This document shows positions 49,091 to 60,547 of a stretch of DNA of 64,000 nucleotides, piece by piece. Below the pieces are notes generated by a model. That model saw only the letters and a list, made by a program, of their open reading frames with translations. It made no database searches and was not told where the DNA came from. The position numbers were made by a program, and so were the translations under genes. How positions within the stretch are numbered: the first letter of the stretch is position 1; every line of letters begins with the position of its first letter. The stretch comes from Sporothrix humicola (lineage: Eukaryota > Ascomycota > Sordariomycetes > Ophiostomatales > Ophiostomataceae), in assembly GCA_021396245.1 (NCBI GenBank), contig WNYE01000034.1, forward strand, positions 124,001-188,000, given 5' to 3'.

Positions 49091-52000
49091 TTAGGCCACC
49101 GCTTTCGGCTTGACACACACTGGACAGCCGTCTCGTACACGGTCCCTCAGTAGCCGGGCGTGCATGATCTTGATAGCCGTAATGTTGCGCCGGCTGATCA
49201 GCTCGTCGTCCACGCCGAACCCGAGCTCTTCCACCTCGTCGGACGACATGTCCAACAGGTGTGTGAGGTGGAACACGTGGCCGCACGCAAAGCCCACGAG
49301 CGTGTCCGTGTCCCACTCGGTGAACGCCTCGAGACAGCGGGCGCAGTGGCCTGGCGTCCACTCGGGGAGGTCCTTTTCGTCGGGGTCACCGGCGTCAGCC
49401 ATCGATTTGTCGGCCTTGTCAGCCGACTTGTCCGCCGGCTTGTCCTTGTCTTTACTGTCTGTTGGCTGGACGGCCGCCGCCTTCTTGGCGGTCGGGGACA
49501 CGACCTCAAAGCGTATCCCCTTCCTCTGGCCATTGCGGAGTGTCGCCTGTGCTGTCGACACTTCGCTGCGCAGGACGCGCGCCACGCCCGAACTAATACT
49601 GTGCTGGATCTCGTGCTCCTTCATAATGTGCTGGAGACCGTCCCGCAGTCCTTCAATCTCGAGGCCCTCGGGAATGCGGCGCACCAGCGTGATCGGATCA
49701 ATGGCCGTGCCGACTTCCTCCAACAAACCCCGGATAAACCGCGGCTTGTCCATGCTGTAGTTTAGCAGGTCTTCCCACAGGTCCGGGTCGTCCTGCTCCT
49801 TGGCAAACGCAATGGCCTGGCTCACGTCGCCGAGGCGGTCGATGATCAGGTACAGCGCGCGCTTCATCTGGCCCGTCTTGGAGTAGAGGTAGACCAGCTC
49901 GTCGATGAAATTGTAGCGCTCGCAGGCGGCCGCCGCCTTCTCAAACGAATAAGAAGTGGACGCTTTGAGGAATTCCATCAGCAGCACGCGGTCGCCAAAC
50001 TGGGCAAACAGCTGCACTGCCAAATCGGCAAAGCCGTCGAGCTGCGCCTTGCTCTCCAGGGCGAGGCGGTCGTGCGATTCGCGCTGGTGTTCGCGCAAGC
50101 CTTCGCCCTGCCAGAGGCCGCGGAAGTACAAAAAGGTATACAGACTCAGATCCTGAGCCTGCAGCTGGGAAACAACGGCGGCCGGCTGGACGAGACCGTG
50201 CTGGGCTTCGTCGACCAACAAAGCCATGGCCTCGGCTGTTGCCTCCTCGAGCTCGGCCCGGGACATTTTGTCCGCCCGGTCGGCCGGCACTCTCAGGGCG
50301 ATAAAGCTCGGAATGTCGTCAATCACGGCGTCAGCAAGATGATTATCCCGGATCAGCCGGAACGCCGAGTCGGCGTCTTGCAGCCGGATATAGCACTTTA
50401 ATGCTTCGCGGTACCGCCCGTTGGCCTCGTGCATCTTGGCCAGCGACTCCATCACGATGCGCCAGTCGCGGCCGCGCTCGCCGTCTTCCACGCTGTCCTC
50501 GCGGACGTCTCTGTAATTTAACTGGTTCTCGAGGGCAGTGACCACCGTGTTGATATCAAACAGTTCCGTCGGCCACCGTTCCAGCAGCTCGCGGAACCGC
50601 GGCTTGTCCTGCTTCAGGTAGTGGCCCAGCACAATTTCGTAAATAGTCCGAGGAATGGGCGGGTGCAGGGGCTCTACGGGAATATAGTTGGTAATGGCGT
50701 CAAACTGGTCGGCGCCCGCAAACGTCCACACCCACTTCTCCCAGCGGTCCGAGCTCCGCAGGACTTTGCCGGCAATCTGGCCGGCGCGCACCCAGTCGCC
50801 CGTGTCGACAATCTCCTTGATCCAGAGTTCGCCGATGCGCCGCTTTTCGCGCTCGGCGGGGGCATTCGCTTCACGACTTAGGGCGTCGAGTACCGAGTCG
50901 GGGTAGAAATCGTCAGACGCTTGAGTGGTCGTCTGTGTGGAGCGGTCGGGCGTCAATGACGAGCCTAGATCCGAAGGACGGTCTGCGGACCAGGGCACAG
51001 CATCTGGGTTTTCGTCGACCAGCTCCCACGCCTTCTGGAACTCTTGGTGTTCGAGCAGCCAGGCCAGGTGGTCCGACAGGTCGCGGCGCGTTGCCAGGAT
51101 ACAGTCGTACGGGCTGTGCATAAAGATCTTGATGCCTGTCGTCGATAGCGATGGGTGGACGCCCTGGCCTCCGAGGCCGCCAAGTCTGGATTGGGCTCGT
51201 AATGTGCTGGCCATGCTTGCCGCCTTGGAGCCGCTTGTTGTTGTGCCCTCGTTGCTGTCCTTGCTCTTGATGCTCTGGCCCGAGCTGAACAGCATCTTGC
51301 TGGGGTTGAGGGCGGCGTTCCACATGTCCGCACCAAGTCCGGCAATGGCTTCTAATGCGCCCTTGGACGAGACGACTGCGGCGGCTGCCGTCTGCGAGGG
51401 AAGCACACTCAAGTGGTAGTCGCCGGCCGACAAGCGCTCGTACCGACTCACACTCAACACGTCCTTGTCGACCTCGACCTGTGATGTCAGGTCAATGAGT
51501 CGCAGTTCTGGGGGGTTGTTGTTCTGTCGCCGCCGGATGCCGCCTGTCGGCTCGCTGCTGCTCGACGCTGTCGATTTTGATGCCTTGTGGCCTCGCTTGT
51601 ACCCTGACTTGCCGTTATCTTCCTCGTCTGTTTCGTCTTCAGGGTCGGCCGGCGTGTAGGCCAAGACGAGTAATAAGTTTTGTGTATACAAGGAAATGCC
51701 CGAGATGATGCAGTCCATGCGGAGGATCTTGACAATCTCGGCACGGCCAACAGACCGCTCGCCGGCGTGCTTGCCGGTGCCAACGCGGCCCGGGTGCACA
51801 TGCACCATCCAGATCGTGCTGCCCCAGCCGACAAGCAGTCGCTCAATGGCCTTGCTGTCGCGCGCCTGCTGCTGCTTAAGCACCTCGGCCGCTGGCGATG
51901 AGATGCCTGGCTCGGCATTTGCGCCTGCACTCTCGGTGGCTACGTCATCGTCGGCGTCAATCGTTGTCTCGTCGATCCACTGTGCCCGGCCCCGCCACAC

Positions 52001-53262
52001 ACTCGCCATCGTGTCCCACTCTTCCGTCTGCGGCCGGTCCACGTGCCCAATGCGCTTCCACGCGCTCTCGGCGTCGGCACTTTCGAGATGCAACCGTGTC
52101 CGCATAATCTTGATGCCGTGCTCGTTGAGCCACGCCACGTACTTGCCCGACACCGACCACTGGATCGTGCTCACCGTGCCCTCGCCCGAGTGCAGCACCG
52201 TGTCGCGGCCCGTGTTCGTCCCCAGGCCCATGCTGCCGAGCCAGCCCGACGCTGCAGCGGCAGCAGTGCCCACGGTCGTCGACGTGCTCCGCCCGGACTG
52301 GCCGCCGACCGTCAGAATCAGACTGCCCGCCAGACCGCCCGACAGATACGTTCGGTCCTGGCGGTAGTCGGGCGACAAGGCGACCGCCTGTACAGGCCGC
52401 CCAAAGTTGCGCAGCTGCACGTCCTTGACGTCGATCAGCGACTGGATGCAGACGTTGCCGTCGGTCGAGGCGGTGGCAATGTGGATGTTGTTGGACGGGA
52501 TGTTGAGGATCGGGGGCGGCTCGCGGGCCTTGCGGGGCGATGTATTGGGAGAGGGTGCCTGCTGGGACTGTTGTGAGCCCGGACGAGGCGATGCGGCACC
52601 GCCGGCGCCGCTTTCGGCGACAATCCGGTTGATCTGCTCCGTCTTGAGGTTCGGGAGAGGCGGCGTAAAGGGCGAGATGGAGATGGCCGTGACCGACGCC
52701 GAGTGGGCGTGGTAGACGCGCAGCGGCTGGAACGTCGGCAGCTGGAAGACGTGGATGTTTCCATTGTGTGTTCCGACGATCTGTCAAGTTAGTATGGGAT
52801 ACTATTCAACAACGATACATTCTCGTGGGTACCCACCATTTTGTCGCCTGCAACGAGGAACGCGCTTGTCGCATCGCCATTGCGATAGAGACCGCCGAGG
52901 TTCGTCGTCAGACGCGCATACTTGAGCCGTGGCTCTTCATCTTCGTCGTCGGAGTCGTCCTCGTCGTCGTCTTCTTCTTCGGACTCGTCATCTTCCTCTT
53001 CCTCCTCTCCATCTTCCTCATCGTCGTCCTCCTCCTCCTCCTCAACCGCCTTCCCCTTGCCCTTATCGGCTCGACTCGTCGCCTCGCCCTCGGTTGCTTC
53101 GCTGTCGCTTCCGGCCGTGCTGTCGGTCGCTTCTGTTGTGTTGTCGGCGCCACTTCTCCGCTCCGTCAATGGGCTTCCGTCTCGACTTCCGCTTCCACCT
53201 CCAACTCCGCCTTCGTCTCGCTCCGTGCGCTCTTCGGGCATGTTAGCAGACTTGGCAGTCAT
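49091..53262 (-). CDS. vps41: HOPS complex subunit Vps41
   Basis: Predicted 1371-residue Vps41, the HOPS tethering subunit that binds the Rab7 GTPase Ypt7 and mediates vacuole and AP-3 vesicle fusion. Two exons: 52837-53262 (142 codons) and 49091-52780. The 56 nt intron has a GTGGGT donor, an ATACTAAC branch site and a TGACAG acceptor; it joins D-K-M to I-V-G-T-H-N-G-N-I-H-V. The first exon is dominated by a Glu/Asp-rich acidic tract (about 75-112). A WD40-type beta-propeller follows (L-R-V-Y-H-A-H-S-A-S-V-T, then I-A-T-A-S-T-D-G-N-V), then clathrin-heavy-chain-type helical repeats, and a C-terminal RING-H2 domain (C-A-R-C, C-G-H-V-F-H, C-P-V-C). The Rab-binding and vacuolar role is family knowledge. 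A six-codon upstream frame overlaps the start. It diverges from apc1. Confidence 0.95.
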
Positions 53263-53279
53263 GTGCTCGCCGTGGACAT
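53259..53279 (-). promoter_or_regulatory. Six-codon upstream frame overlapping the vps41 start (ATGA)
   Basis: On the minus strand an ATG at 53279-53277 opens a six-codon frame (M-S-T-A-S-T) whose TGA stop overlaps the vps41 ATG as ATGA. Such stop-start overlaps can couple termination to reinitiation. It is functional only if the mRNA begins upstream of it. Confidence 0.45.
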
Positions 53280-53895
53280 GACGGTGCCGTAATCTGAGAA
53301 TGCGATTATGTCAAGATCATTCGGGGAGATATCGGTAGTGATTGTGGAATGTAGGGGTGCAAGTAGGAAGTAATGGCAGCTGCCTGTCGTTGTTAGATTG
53401 GTTGGGAAGCTTGCTCGCGCCTTCCTGTCGGCAATTACGTCGAAGCTGTTGGGGGAAGCTGCTGGTCTGCTGGGCAGTGATGCAGGAGCGGCACCTGCCT
53501 AAGCCTGAGACAGCTGATTTTAGCGCGCTTCTGAATACGTCAGAGCAGGAGCAATCTGGCGAACCTGAACCAATTTGACGCCACACTCCAGCCACAATAG
53601 CTTAAGCTCCCTAGCCCACCCCTGTCGCGTTCCCCGCAACGCGGCGCGTCTCCCACCAAAAAGTGCAGGAGCGATTCAGTGGTGCTTCTGTACTCAGTCG
53701 GTGGCAGCTTCCATGAAGCAAAGTCAACAACGACAAGGCTACCTGCCAAAACAGGTATATCACCATAACAGACCAAAAGGGGCTCAAAAATCCCATCGAC
53801 ACTATTTCAGCTTCATCGCCCATCTTTCTTCGACTCTCTTGTTCCTACACCCCCACGTATATGGCCTCACACAACACACCCAACACCACCCGACA
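53263..53895. promoter_or_regulatory. vps41/apc1 divergent promoter region
   Basis: A 633 bp spacer shared by head-to-head genes. The apc1 frame stays open upstream to 53575 but without an ATG, so this part is leader. A TTTTAGCGCGCT stretch near 53518-53529 contains a GCGC core like those of cell-cycle factor sites; this is suggestive only. Both genes have short upstream frames overlapping their start codons. Confidence 0.45.
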
Positions 53896-53908
53896 ATGGC
53901 GTCCGTGA
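53861..53908 (+). promoter_or_regulatory. 15-codon upstream frame overlapping the apc1 start
   Basis: An ATG at 53861 (context TATATGG) opens a 15-codon frame that ends in TGA at 53906-53908, inside the apc1 coding region and in a different frame. Translation of it would bypass the apc1 ATG at 53896, which has the stronger ACAATGG context. Confidence 0.4.
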
Positions 53909-56900
53909 CATCCCTCGGGGTGCATGAGCCAGCCGGACTGCGCTTTGCCGTCGCCGAGGGCCTGCTGCCGCCCAACCCATCGCCCGAGCTCTACGAGTGG
54001 AAGATCTTTTCTGACGAAAACGGCGAGGATGAGCTGCTGACCACCGAGACCTGTGCCGTCTGGTCGCGCGGCGGTGAAGTCGGCCGGTGTCTGCGGTTCG
54101 ATATCGAAGAGGAGCCCATCCTGACAGCCCTGCTGGCCTACTTCCCCACGAGCGAGGACGATGTGCAAAATGGCCAGTCGTCGGCATCGAATGCAAACAA
54201 CAGCTCCGTCCCCCAGTCGAAATCGAGCTACAAGGCAGCCTCCGAAAAGACGAAAAAAGAACCTCCGCCACTGGCCAAGTCGCTGGTGGTCTTCCTCAAG
54301 ACGCAGGCCCACGTCTACTCGTTTTCGGGCGGCGACCATGTCCTGCACATGCCCTTTGAGGTCGACTCGGCCATAGCAGCGCCGTGCGGCGTCATTATCC
54401 AGCGCAAGTCCAAGGTCGACATCACCGTGCCCGTCACGCTCAAGTTCCCGCGCGCGCCGCCCAACTCGTTTGTGTCGTCCCAGATCCTGCCGCCCTCCTC
54501 GCTGTCCAACATTACGAATACTGCCGCCGCCGCCTCTTCACAAACATTTTCGACGGCTTCTCTCGGCAAGCCAAAACCGCTGCCGCTCCGCCTCAGCTCG
54601 ACACTCGAGACCATGTGGGACACGCCCCTCGAGGCCAGCAGCGACTCAGGATGGCCACGGCTTGTGTGTCTGACGGATCCCATGTCAGAGATTGGCCTGG
54701 TGGTGACAAAACCCGACAAGTCGAGCAAAGACCGCTACCCCAAGAACAATTCCCCAAGAACACCATTTCTCGACCCAGCCGAGGAAATTCTGCATATCGA
54801 GACCATCCGGCAAGGTAGCAAGCCGCTCGGTGCCGCCGACAATAACGGAAATCCTCGCGACAATCTTATTTTGGCCGTCACCGTCAACCGCGAGACGAGC
54901 ATGTACAGTGTCTGGCGGATGACGTACCTGAGCGGCGAGGACCAGTTTACACGCCGGCGGCGGGCACCAAAGACCAAGGCGGCTGCCAACCACAGCAACA
55001 ACCGGCGACGCAGCTCGGTCGCTCCTGGTCTTGCCAGTGGAGCCACGACACCACACCACGCAAGCTTCCGCGAAAGCATGGGCGCGCCCCTACCGAACAA
55101 GCGGACAAGAAAGAGCGAGCGTCTCGAGAAGAGTGACACGGCAGCCCTCGAAAAGGCATTGTCAATCGAGGCAAACAGGGCTTCAGAAGTGTCCCGGCGC
55201 CAGTCACGCCGTGTCAGCTCCCTGTTGGCCCGTGCCGATCTGTCGGCGTCCCATGAGCGGCCACTATTTACAGAGCAGCCGGCAGTACCGTCAACAGGTG
55301 GACGGCGAGTCGATTCGCACGGCAGCCAGCGCGGCCGCCATAGCTCTGGCTACGGTCTGGGAGCAAACCTGCAGTTCAACCATACATTGAACAGTCTCCA
55401 TGAGGCGGACGGCGTGCTGGAAGAGCTGCGTCTGGGCGGCGATTTCGAGGGCTTCCACAACATGGGCCTCGACGACCCGGAGTTTGACGGTTTGTCGAAA
55501 GAGATTTTGTTTACAAAAATCCACAGCATGTCCATGGACACGACGAACTTACGTTACTCCATGTCAGACAAACCAGCAACACAGCTCTGCAAGGTCTTCA
55601 TTATTGTCGGCACGCCCTACTCGGTCGACGAGCAGGACCGCAACTACTTGCTGGTGTGCATCCAGGATGCCATTGACAAGCGCCTCCAGCTTTTGACACT
55701 GCATATTCAAATGCGCGAAGATGGAACCACCAGCACACCCAGCACGGCCGCCTCGTCCATCACCTGGGGCCAGCACAGACGCGCCCAAAACGTAGCTGAC
55801 TCGTGCATGATTTACGACGGTGACCAGGCCATGATTTTTATTCTGTCCGAAGGTGACCAGGGCCAGCGCCAGTTGAGCATCCAAGCCCCTTGGAGCGAGC
55901 TCACAACAATTGCCATCCCACCGCTCTCCCTCCACAACCGCAACCTCTACGCTTCTCCCACAAGTGGTGATGCCATCGACAGCATCTTCCAAAAGGCCAA
56001 GGCCGGCACGTTTGGCGTCTCCATTGGCGGCCTCAGCCGTCCGCGCGGCAAGGGCGTGGTCGACGTGATCGACGACAATGGTCAGTCCTATCAGGTCCAG
56101 ATCCAGCTCGAGCCACGGTCGAACCGCGTGCGTCAGATTCTGAATTGTTTGCGCAGCATACTGCCGGCATCCCACGCCGAGAAGATGGTGCTGGGCTGGT
56201 GGCAGGTCATGCAGTGGCTGGCCACCCAGCCGAGCGTTCCTGCCAAAAACCGAGAGTGGACAGCACTCGCCACGGAGCTGTGTGTCATCTTCCTTGCCGC
56301 CCTGTACCCGGGCCGCCAAACATCTACATCCTCTCTCACCACAATCTCTGGCAACCGCCGCTGGTCCCCAGGTGGGCAGGCGTGGGCCAAGTCAAAAGCC
56401 TGGAACTGGATAGCAGACAGTGCAGGCCTTGGCGGTGGAGGTGCTGGTGGACAAGGAAGGGGCAGCGACAACATCAACAGTGCAATGGCGGGACCTGTCC
56501 GTCTTGCCGAAGCATTTATGGCGTCTGAAGCCGGACTCCAGGCTATAGGGCAGGCTGGTTACCTCCCTACTGCTCTTTCCGTTTCAGAAACAGCCCGGAA
56601 ACAGGCCGTCTGGGGCATCGCCATGGCCCTGCATCTGCTCCTAGAAGAAAACAAACTGGACATTATGGCCGCCAAGAGTGGCAGCTTGGCACATACGGAC
56701 CTCAAGGCTGTCGTCCATCAGATGTGCCTGTGGCTCAACTGGCCAACTTTTGCCGCATGGTATGCTCTCGAGCTGCCAGGCGTTGCCTCTACATACAGCC
56801 ATAACTCATCTACACCATCCCTCGGCATTCCTGAGCCGGAGACGATCCCCAACATCTCGGACTGGGTCCGGCTCCGGCTTCTGGGCCTGCAATCCGACTC

Positions 56901-59900
56901 ATTCCCGTCCCTGAGAGATGTCTTTGCCGTCCTTTCGCAGCAGAATCACAAGGACGCCGCCAGGGCCGATGCTGTATGGAACGACGTCACGCCACGGACG
57001 ATGATGTTCCGCCGCTTCTTTGACGAGACCAAGGCGACCGACTCGAGTGCACGCGTGGTCGAGGCCATGCACAAGTGCGGTTTCACGCTGGCCATTCTTG
57101 ACTCGCTGCCTGAAGGCATGTCCACGCCGTTCCAGGATGCCATCACCCGCTGCCAACAACGGCCACCAAGCCACTGGACAAAGGAGCTGTACGAGCTCGT
57201 CGGCCGTGGCGACATGAACACGGTCCTGAAGAATGACTCGCAGGCGGCCCTCGGCGTCAGCAGTCTGCTTGCTCTGCACAAAATTCCGGCCAACTACAAT
57301 TCCCAGGATGTTGACGACGCCAAGGAAGACATGGCCATCCAGGCAGCCGAAGAGCCCGAGAATGAAGAGCGGCAGGTCGTCATCCAGGCCCTCTTCCGCG
57401 AAGACAAGCGCCTTATCGAGGCCCAGAACCTGCTGTCGTCGTCAAAGCCACGCGTCATCCGCCTCAACCCAGAGCCCGAGTGGTCGGAGCCCGAGTACCT
57501 TGAGCGGCAAAAGGAGCTGGTGACGATCATTGCGACCAGCACCCTGGCCACGTCGGCCGGCCGCGGCATGCTCAACTACGGCTTCCGCTTCCCTCTCCTC
57601 ACCCAAAAATTCAATGTCCAGGGCTTCAACCTTACGTGCATTGTCAAGCCCAACAATGTCGCCGTCGGCGTCGAAAAGACGCTGTTCAGCGAGGAGAAGG
57701 TCAACTGGGCGTTCTTCCACCAAGGCGTCGCTTATGGTTTGGCCATTTCGGCCCGCGCCAAGGGCATCGACACGTCGTGGATTGTGTTCAACAAGCCCGG
57801 CACCGACCTCAGCCACCGCCATGCCGGCTTTTTGCTGGCGCTCGGCCTCAACGGCCACTTGAAGTCGGTGGCCAAGTGGGTGGCGTTCAAGTACCTGACA
57901 CCCAAACACATGATGACGTCTATCGGACTGTTGCTGGGCCTGGCCGTGTCGCACTTGGGCACCATGGACTCGCTGATTACGCGGCTGCTGTCGGTGCACG
58001 TTACGCGCATGCTCCCGCGCGGCGCCGCCGAGCTCAACCTGTCGCACCAGATCCAGACGACGGGCATCATGGGCATTGGCCTGCTCTACTACAACAGCCA
58101 GCACCGGCGCATGAGCGAGATTATGATGTCCGAGATTGACTACATGGAGGACGAGGACGAGGAGGACCCGCTGCGCAACGAAGGGTACAGGCTGGCGGCT
58201 GCATTTGCACTCGGGTTCATCAATTTAGGAAGAGGCAACGACCGCAAGGGACTGCTGGATATGCAGATTACCGAGCAGCTTTTGAGTTTGGCGTCGTCAA
58301 CCAAAAAGGTCGAGCTGGTCAATGTCCTTGACCGCTCGGCCGCCGCCGCCACTGTCGCCATTGCGCTCATCTACATGAAATCCGAGGATCATATTGTCGC
58401 ACGCAAGATCGATATCCCCGACTCGGTTCTGCAGTTTGACTACGTGCGCCCGGACATTCTGCTGCTGCGCACCCTCGCCAAGAATTTGATTCTCTGGAGC
58501 AAGATTGAGGCCACGTTCGACTGGGTCCGCCGCAGCCTGCCGGCCGAGTACCGCCAAATGTACCTGCTGACGCACGTTGAGAAACTCAGCAGTTTGGACC
58601 TGCCGCTGTTCTCGATTATTGCCGGCCTTTGTTTCGCATCAGCTCTCCGGTTTGCCGGATCGGGCAACGTCGCCGTCCGCGATGTCCTCGTTTACTTTTT
58701 GGACCGCTTCCGCCATATTGTCCAGGACTTGCCGGCCACTTCGTTCGACGCCCAGATTGCGCGTAGCGGCGCACGCATGTGTCTCGACGTACTGGCCCTG
58801 TCGAGCGCCACCGTCATGGCCGGCACCGGCGATCTGGTCGTGCTGAGAAGACTGCGCGCGCTGCACGGCGACGACAACGCGCACACGACCTATGGCAGCC
58901 ACCTGGCGGCGCATCTCGCGATTGGCACCCTGTTCTTGGGCTCCGGCACGACAACCTTTGGCAACAGCAACCTGGCGGTGGCGTCGCTGCTCGTGGCCTT
59001 TTACCCCATCTTCCCTAAGAACATCCAGGACAACGGCTCGCACCTCCAGGCGTTCCGGCACTTTTGGGTGCTGGCCACGGAGCCGCGCTGCCTCGTGACA
59101 AAGGACATGACCACGGGCCAGCCGATATCTGTGCCCATCCTGATTTACCTCAAACCGTCGGCTCTGTCCCTCAACAACCAAACCCGCCAGTCGCCGGCTA
59201 TTGCAGCGGCCGGCGCGCCCTCGACAGCACCTCTCAACGAGACCGTGCTGCGCCGCCAGACGCCCTGCCTGCTCCCGCCGCTCGACGACATTCTGACCAT
59301 ACGGACGGACGCGTCGGCCCAGGGCTTTTGGGATCTGGAGGTTGGCTTTGAGAAAGATCCGTCGCTCAAGGCGGCCTTCCAGGCCAACCAGAACCTGTAC
59401 CTGAGACGGCGGCCGGCACACCAAAACGCATTCGCCACGACTCTACAGGCACTCGCCAGCAGCAGTGCTCTGTCTTCCTCGGGAACCTCCAAATCAAAGG
59501 GCAACCTGTTCGCCGCCCTCAGCAGCCAGGGCATCAGCGACCCCGTCGAGTGGATCCTAAACCTGGACCTGTTCAAGGGACTGAGCCGGGCCGAGCGGGC
59601 CCTGCTGCTGGGCAGTGCCGGCGGCAAGGGAGGTGACGCCACCACTTCTTCTGGCAGTGCGAGCAGCGCCATCAGCGGCAGCCGTGCCTTAAGCTCGACC
59701 ATTGACGCCCGCCTTGCCCTGGAGGGCAGTCTCGGCGCGACGTGGGGCCGTGACGCTCTCCTCGATTTACGGCTCCTCTTTGACTGGGCCGACCACCGCG
59801 AGCGGCTCCGAAAGGCAGACGTTGCCACTGCCGACGCCAACGCCAAGGAGCGCAGCGAGGACCAAAACCAAGACACCAAGTCCGACAAGGACATGCCGCC

Positions 59901-60006
59901 GCCGTGGACGAGCACGTTTGACGGGAGCGCGGACTGGTGGATGAGCGACCGGGCGGTGGACATGCTCAAGGGCAAAGTATGGCTGATTGGGCAGGACGAG
60001 GAGTGA
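53896..60006 (+). CDS. apc1: Anaphase-promoting complex subunit 1 (Apc1/BimE)
   Basis: Predicted 2036-residue Apc1, the largest scaffold subunit of the anaphase-promoting complex/cyclosome, the ubiquitin ligase that destroys securin and cyclins; BimE is its Aspergillus name. The N-terminal part forms the beta-propeller-like region (W-K-I-F-S-D-E-N-G then V-W-S-R-G) interrupted by long disordered, basic loops around 350-480. The proteasome/cyclosome (PC) repeats lie at about 1300-1480 (H-A-G-F-L-L-A-L-G-L-N-G-H-L, I-G-L-L-L-G-L-A, A-A-F-A-L-G-F-I-N-L-G) and again near 1670-1690 (H-L-A-A-H-L-A-I-G-T-L-F-L-G). The C terminus is helical with Ser/Gly-rich linkers. The start at 53896 is the first ATG in frame and matches the usual M-A-S-V start of fungal Apc1. 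No intron is needed across 6.1 kb. Confidence 0.96.
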   Translation: MASVTSLGVHEPAGLRFAVAEGLLPPNPSPELYEWKIFSDENGEDELLTTETCAVWSRGGEVGRCLRFDIEEEPILTALLAYFPTSEDDVQNGQSSASNANNSSVPQSKSSYKAASEKTKKEPPPLAKSLVVFLKTQAHVYSFSGGDHVLHMPFEVDSAIAAPCGVIIQRKSKVDITVPVTLKFPRAPPNSFVSSQILPPSSLSNITNTAAAASSQTFSTASLGKPKPLPLRLSSTLETMWDTPLEASSDSGWPRLVCLTDPMSEIGLVVTKPDKSSKDRYPKNNSPRTPFLDPAEEILHIETIRQGSKPLGAADNNGNPRDNLILAVTVNRETSMYSVWRMTYLSGEDQFTRRRRAPKTKAAANHSNNRRRSSVAPGLASGATTPHHASFRESMGAPLPNKRTRKSERLEKSDTAALEKALSIEANRASEVSRRQSRRVSSLLARADLSASHERPLFTEQPAVPSTGGRRVDSHGSQRGRHSSGYGLGANLQFNHTLNSLHEADGVLEELRLGGDFEGFHNMGLDDPEFDGLSKEILFTKIHSMSMDTTNLRYSMSDKPATQLCKVFIIVGTPYSVDEQDRNYLLVCIQDAIDKRLQLLTLHIQMREDGTTSTPSTAASSITWGQHRRAQNVADSCMIYDGDQAMIFILSEGDQGQRQLSIQAPWSELTTIAIPPLSLHNRNLYASPTSGDAIDSIFQKAKAGTFGVSIGGLSRPRGKGVVDVIDDNGQSYQVQIQLEPRSNRVRQILNCLRSILPASHAEKMVLGWWQVMQWLATQPSVPAKNREWTALATELCVIFLAALYPGRQTSTSSLTTISGNRRWSPGGQAWAKSKAWNWIADSAGLGGGGAGGQGRGSDNINSAMAGPVRLAEAFMASEAGLQAIGQAGYLPTALSVSETARKQAVWGIAMALHLLLEENKLDIMAAKSGSLAHTDLKAVVHQMCLWLNWPTFAAWYALELPGVASTYSHNSSTPSLGIPEPETIPNISDWVRLRLLGLQSDSFPSLRDVFAVLSQQNHKDAARADAVWNDVTPRTMMFRRFFDETKATDSSARVVEAMHKCGFTLAILDSLPEGMSTPFQDAITRCQQRPPSHWTKELYELVGRGDMNTVLKNDSQAALGVSSLLALHKIPANYNSQDVDDAKEDMAIQAAEEPENEERQVVIQALFREDKRLIEAQNLLSSSKPRVIRLNPEPEWSEPEYLERQKELVTIIATSTLATSAGRGMLNYGFRFPLLTQKFNVQGFNLTCIVKPNNVAVGVEKTLFSEEKVNWAFFHQGVAYGLAISARAKGIDTSWIVFNKPGTDLSHRHAGFLLALGLNGHLKSVAKWVAFKYLTPKHMMTSIGLLLGLAVSHLGTMDSLITRLLSVHVTRMLPRGAAELNLSHQIQTTGIMGIGLLYYNSQHRRMSEIMMSEIDYMEDEDEEDPLRNEGYRLAAAFALGFINLGRGNDRKGLLDMQITEQLLSLASSTKKVELVNVLDRSAAAATVAIALIYMKSEDHIVARKIDIPDSVLQFDYVRPDILLLRTLAKNLILWSKIEATFDWVRRSLPAEYRQMYLLTHVEKLSSLDLPLFSIIAGLCFASALRFAGSGNVAVRDVLVYFLDRFRHIVQDLPATSFDAQIARSGARMCLDVLALSSATVMAGTGDLVVLRRLRALHGDDNAHTTYGSHLAAHLAIGTLFLGSGTTTFGNSNLAVASLLVAFYPIFPKNIQDNGSHLQAFRHFWVLATEPRCLVTKDMTTGQPISVPILIYLKPSALSLNNQTRQSPAIAAAGAPSTAPLNETVLRRQTPCLLPPLDDILTIRTDASAQGFWDLEVGFEKDPSLKAAFQANQNLYLRRRPAHQNAFATTLQALASSSALSSSGTSKSKGNLFAALSSQGISDPVEWILNLDLFKGLSRAERALLLGSAGGKGGDATTSSGSASSAISGSRALSSTIDARLALEGSLGATWGRDALLDLRLLFDWADHRERLRKADVATADANAKERSEDQNQDTKSDKDMPPPWTSTFDGSADWWMSDRAVDMLKGKVWLIGQDEE

Positions 60007-60547
60007 ACGACGAGTGAGAAATAATAATAATTTGAAAAAGTGTCTGTTTACGCGGAGTTTATTGGGCGGCCTAGAAGCATTAGGAGGCGTTTATTATGAT
60101 ATAAATATGACTTGCCGAGTTTTATGAAATACAATCAAAAGTTCACGTTATCCCCATCCCCCCGCGCTAAGTAAACAAGACGGTTCATGCTGCCACATGG
60201 CTATTCAGCGTCTTGTACATAATTTTCGAGCATATCCTCGTCACACCGCTTGCCCACAGTCATGTAGAACTAATAAAATGTATTGTAATGAGGAAAAGAG
60301 AAACTAAATCGTCGTGAAGAAAAGGTCTTTTTTCCCTACAGAACGCCAGAACAAGAAATGGACAAACGAGTAAAGCAACCACAAATAACATATCGCATCA
60401 AAAAGTAGAACAAAAGGAAATCAGCCAGCCATGAGAACAGTGTTCCGGCCCATTTCTAAGCCGGCCAAAATGCACATCCGCAATATTGCTTTTCCTTTCC
60501 CCGAAGAAGTACACATAACAAAAACGTCATACAGCCACACCTGCCGC
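60007..60547. other. apc1/eIF3e tail-to-tail spacer
   Basis: A 541 bp AT-rich spacer between convergent stop codons; AATAATAATAA lies about 20 nt after the apc1 stop. Consistent with two 3' UTRs. No gene seen. Confidence 0.5.

Noticed and set aside
53575..53895. In-frame 107-codon extension of apc1
   Set aside because: No in-frame ATG begins it, and family members start at the M-A-S-V position.
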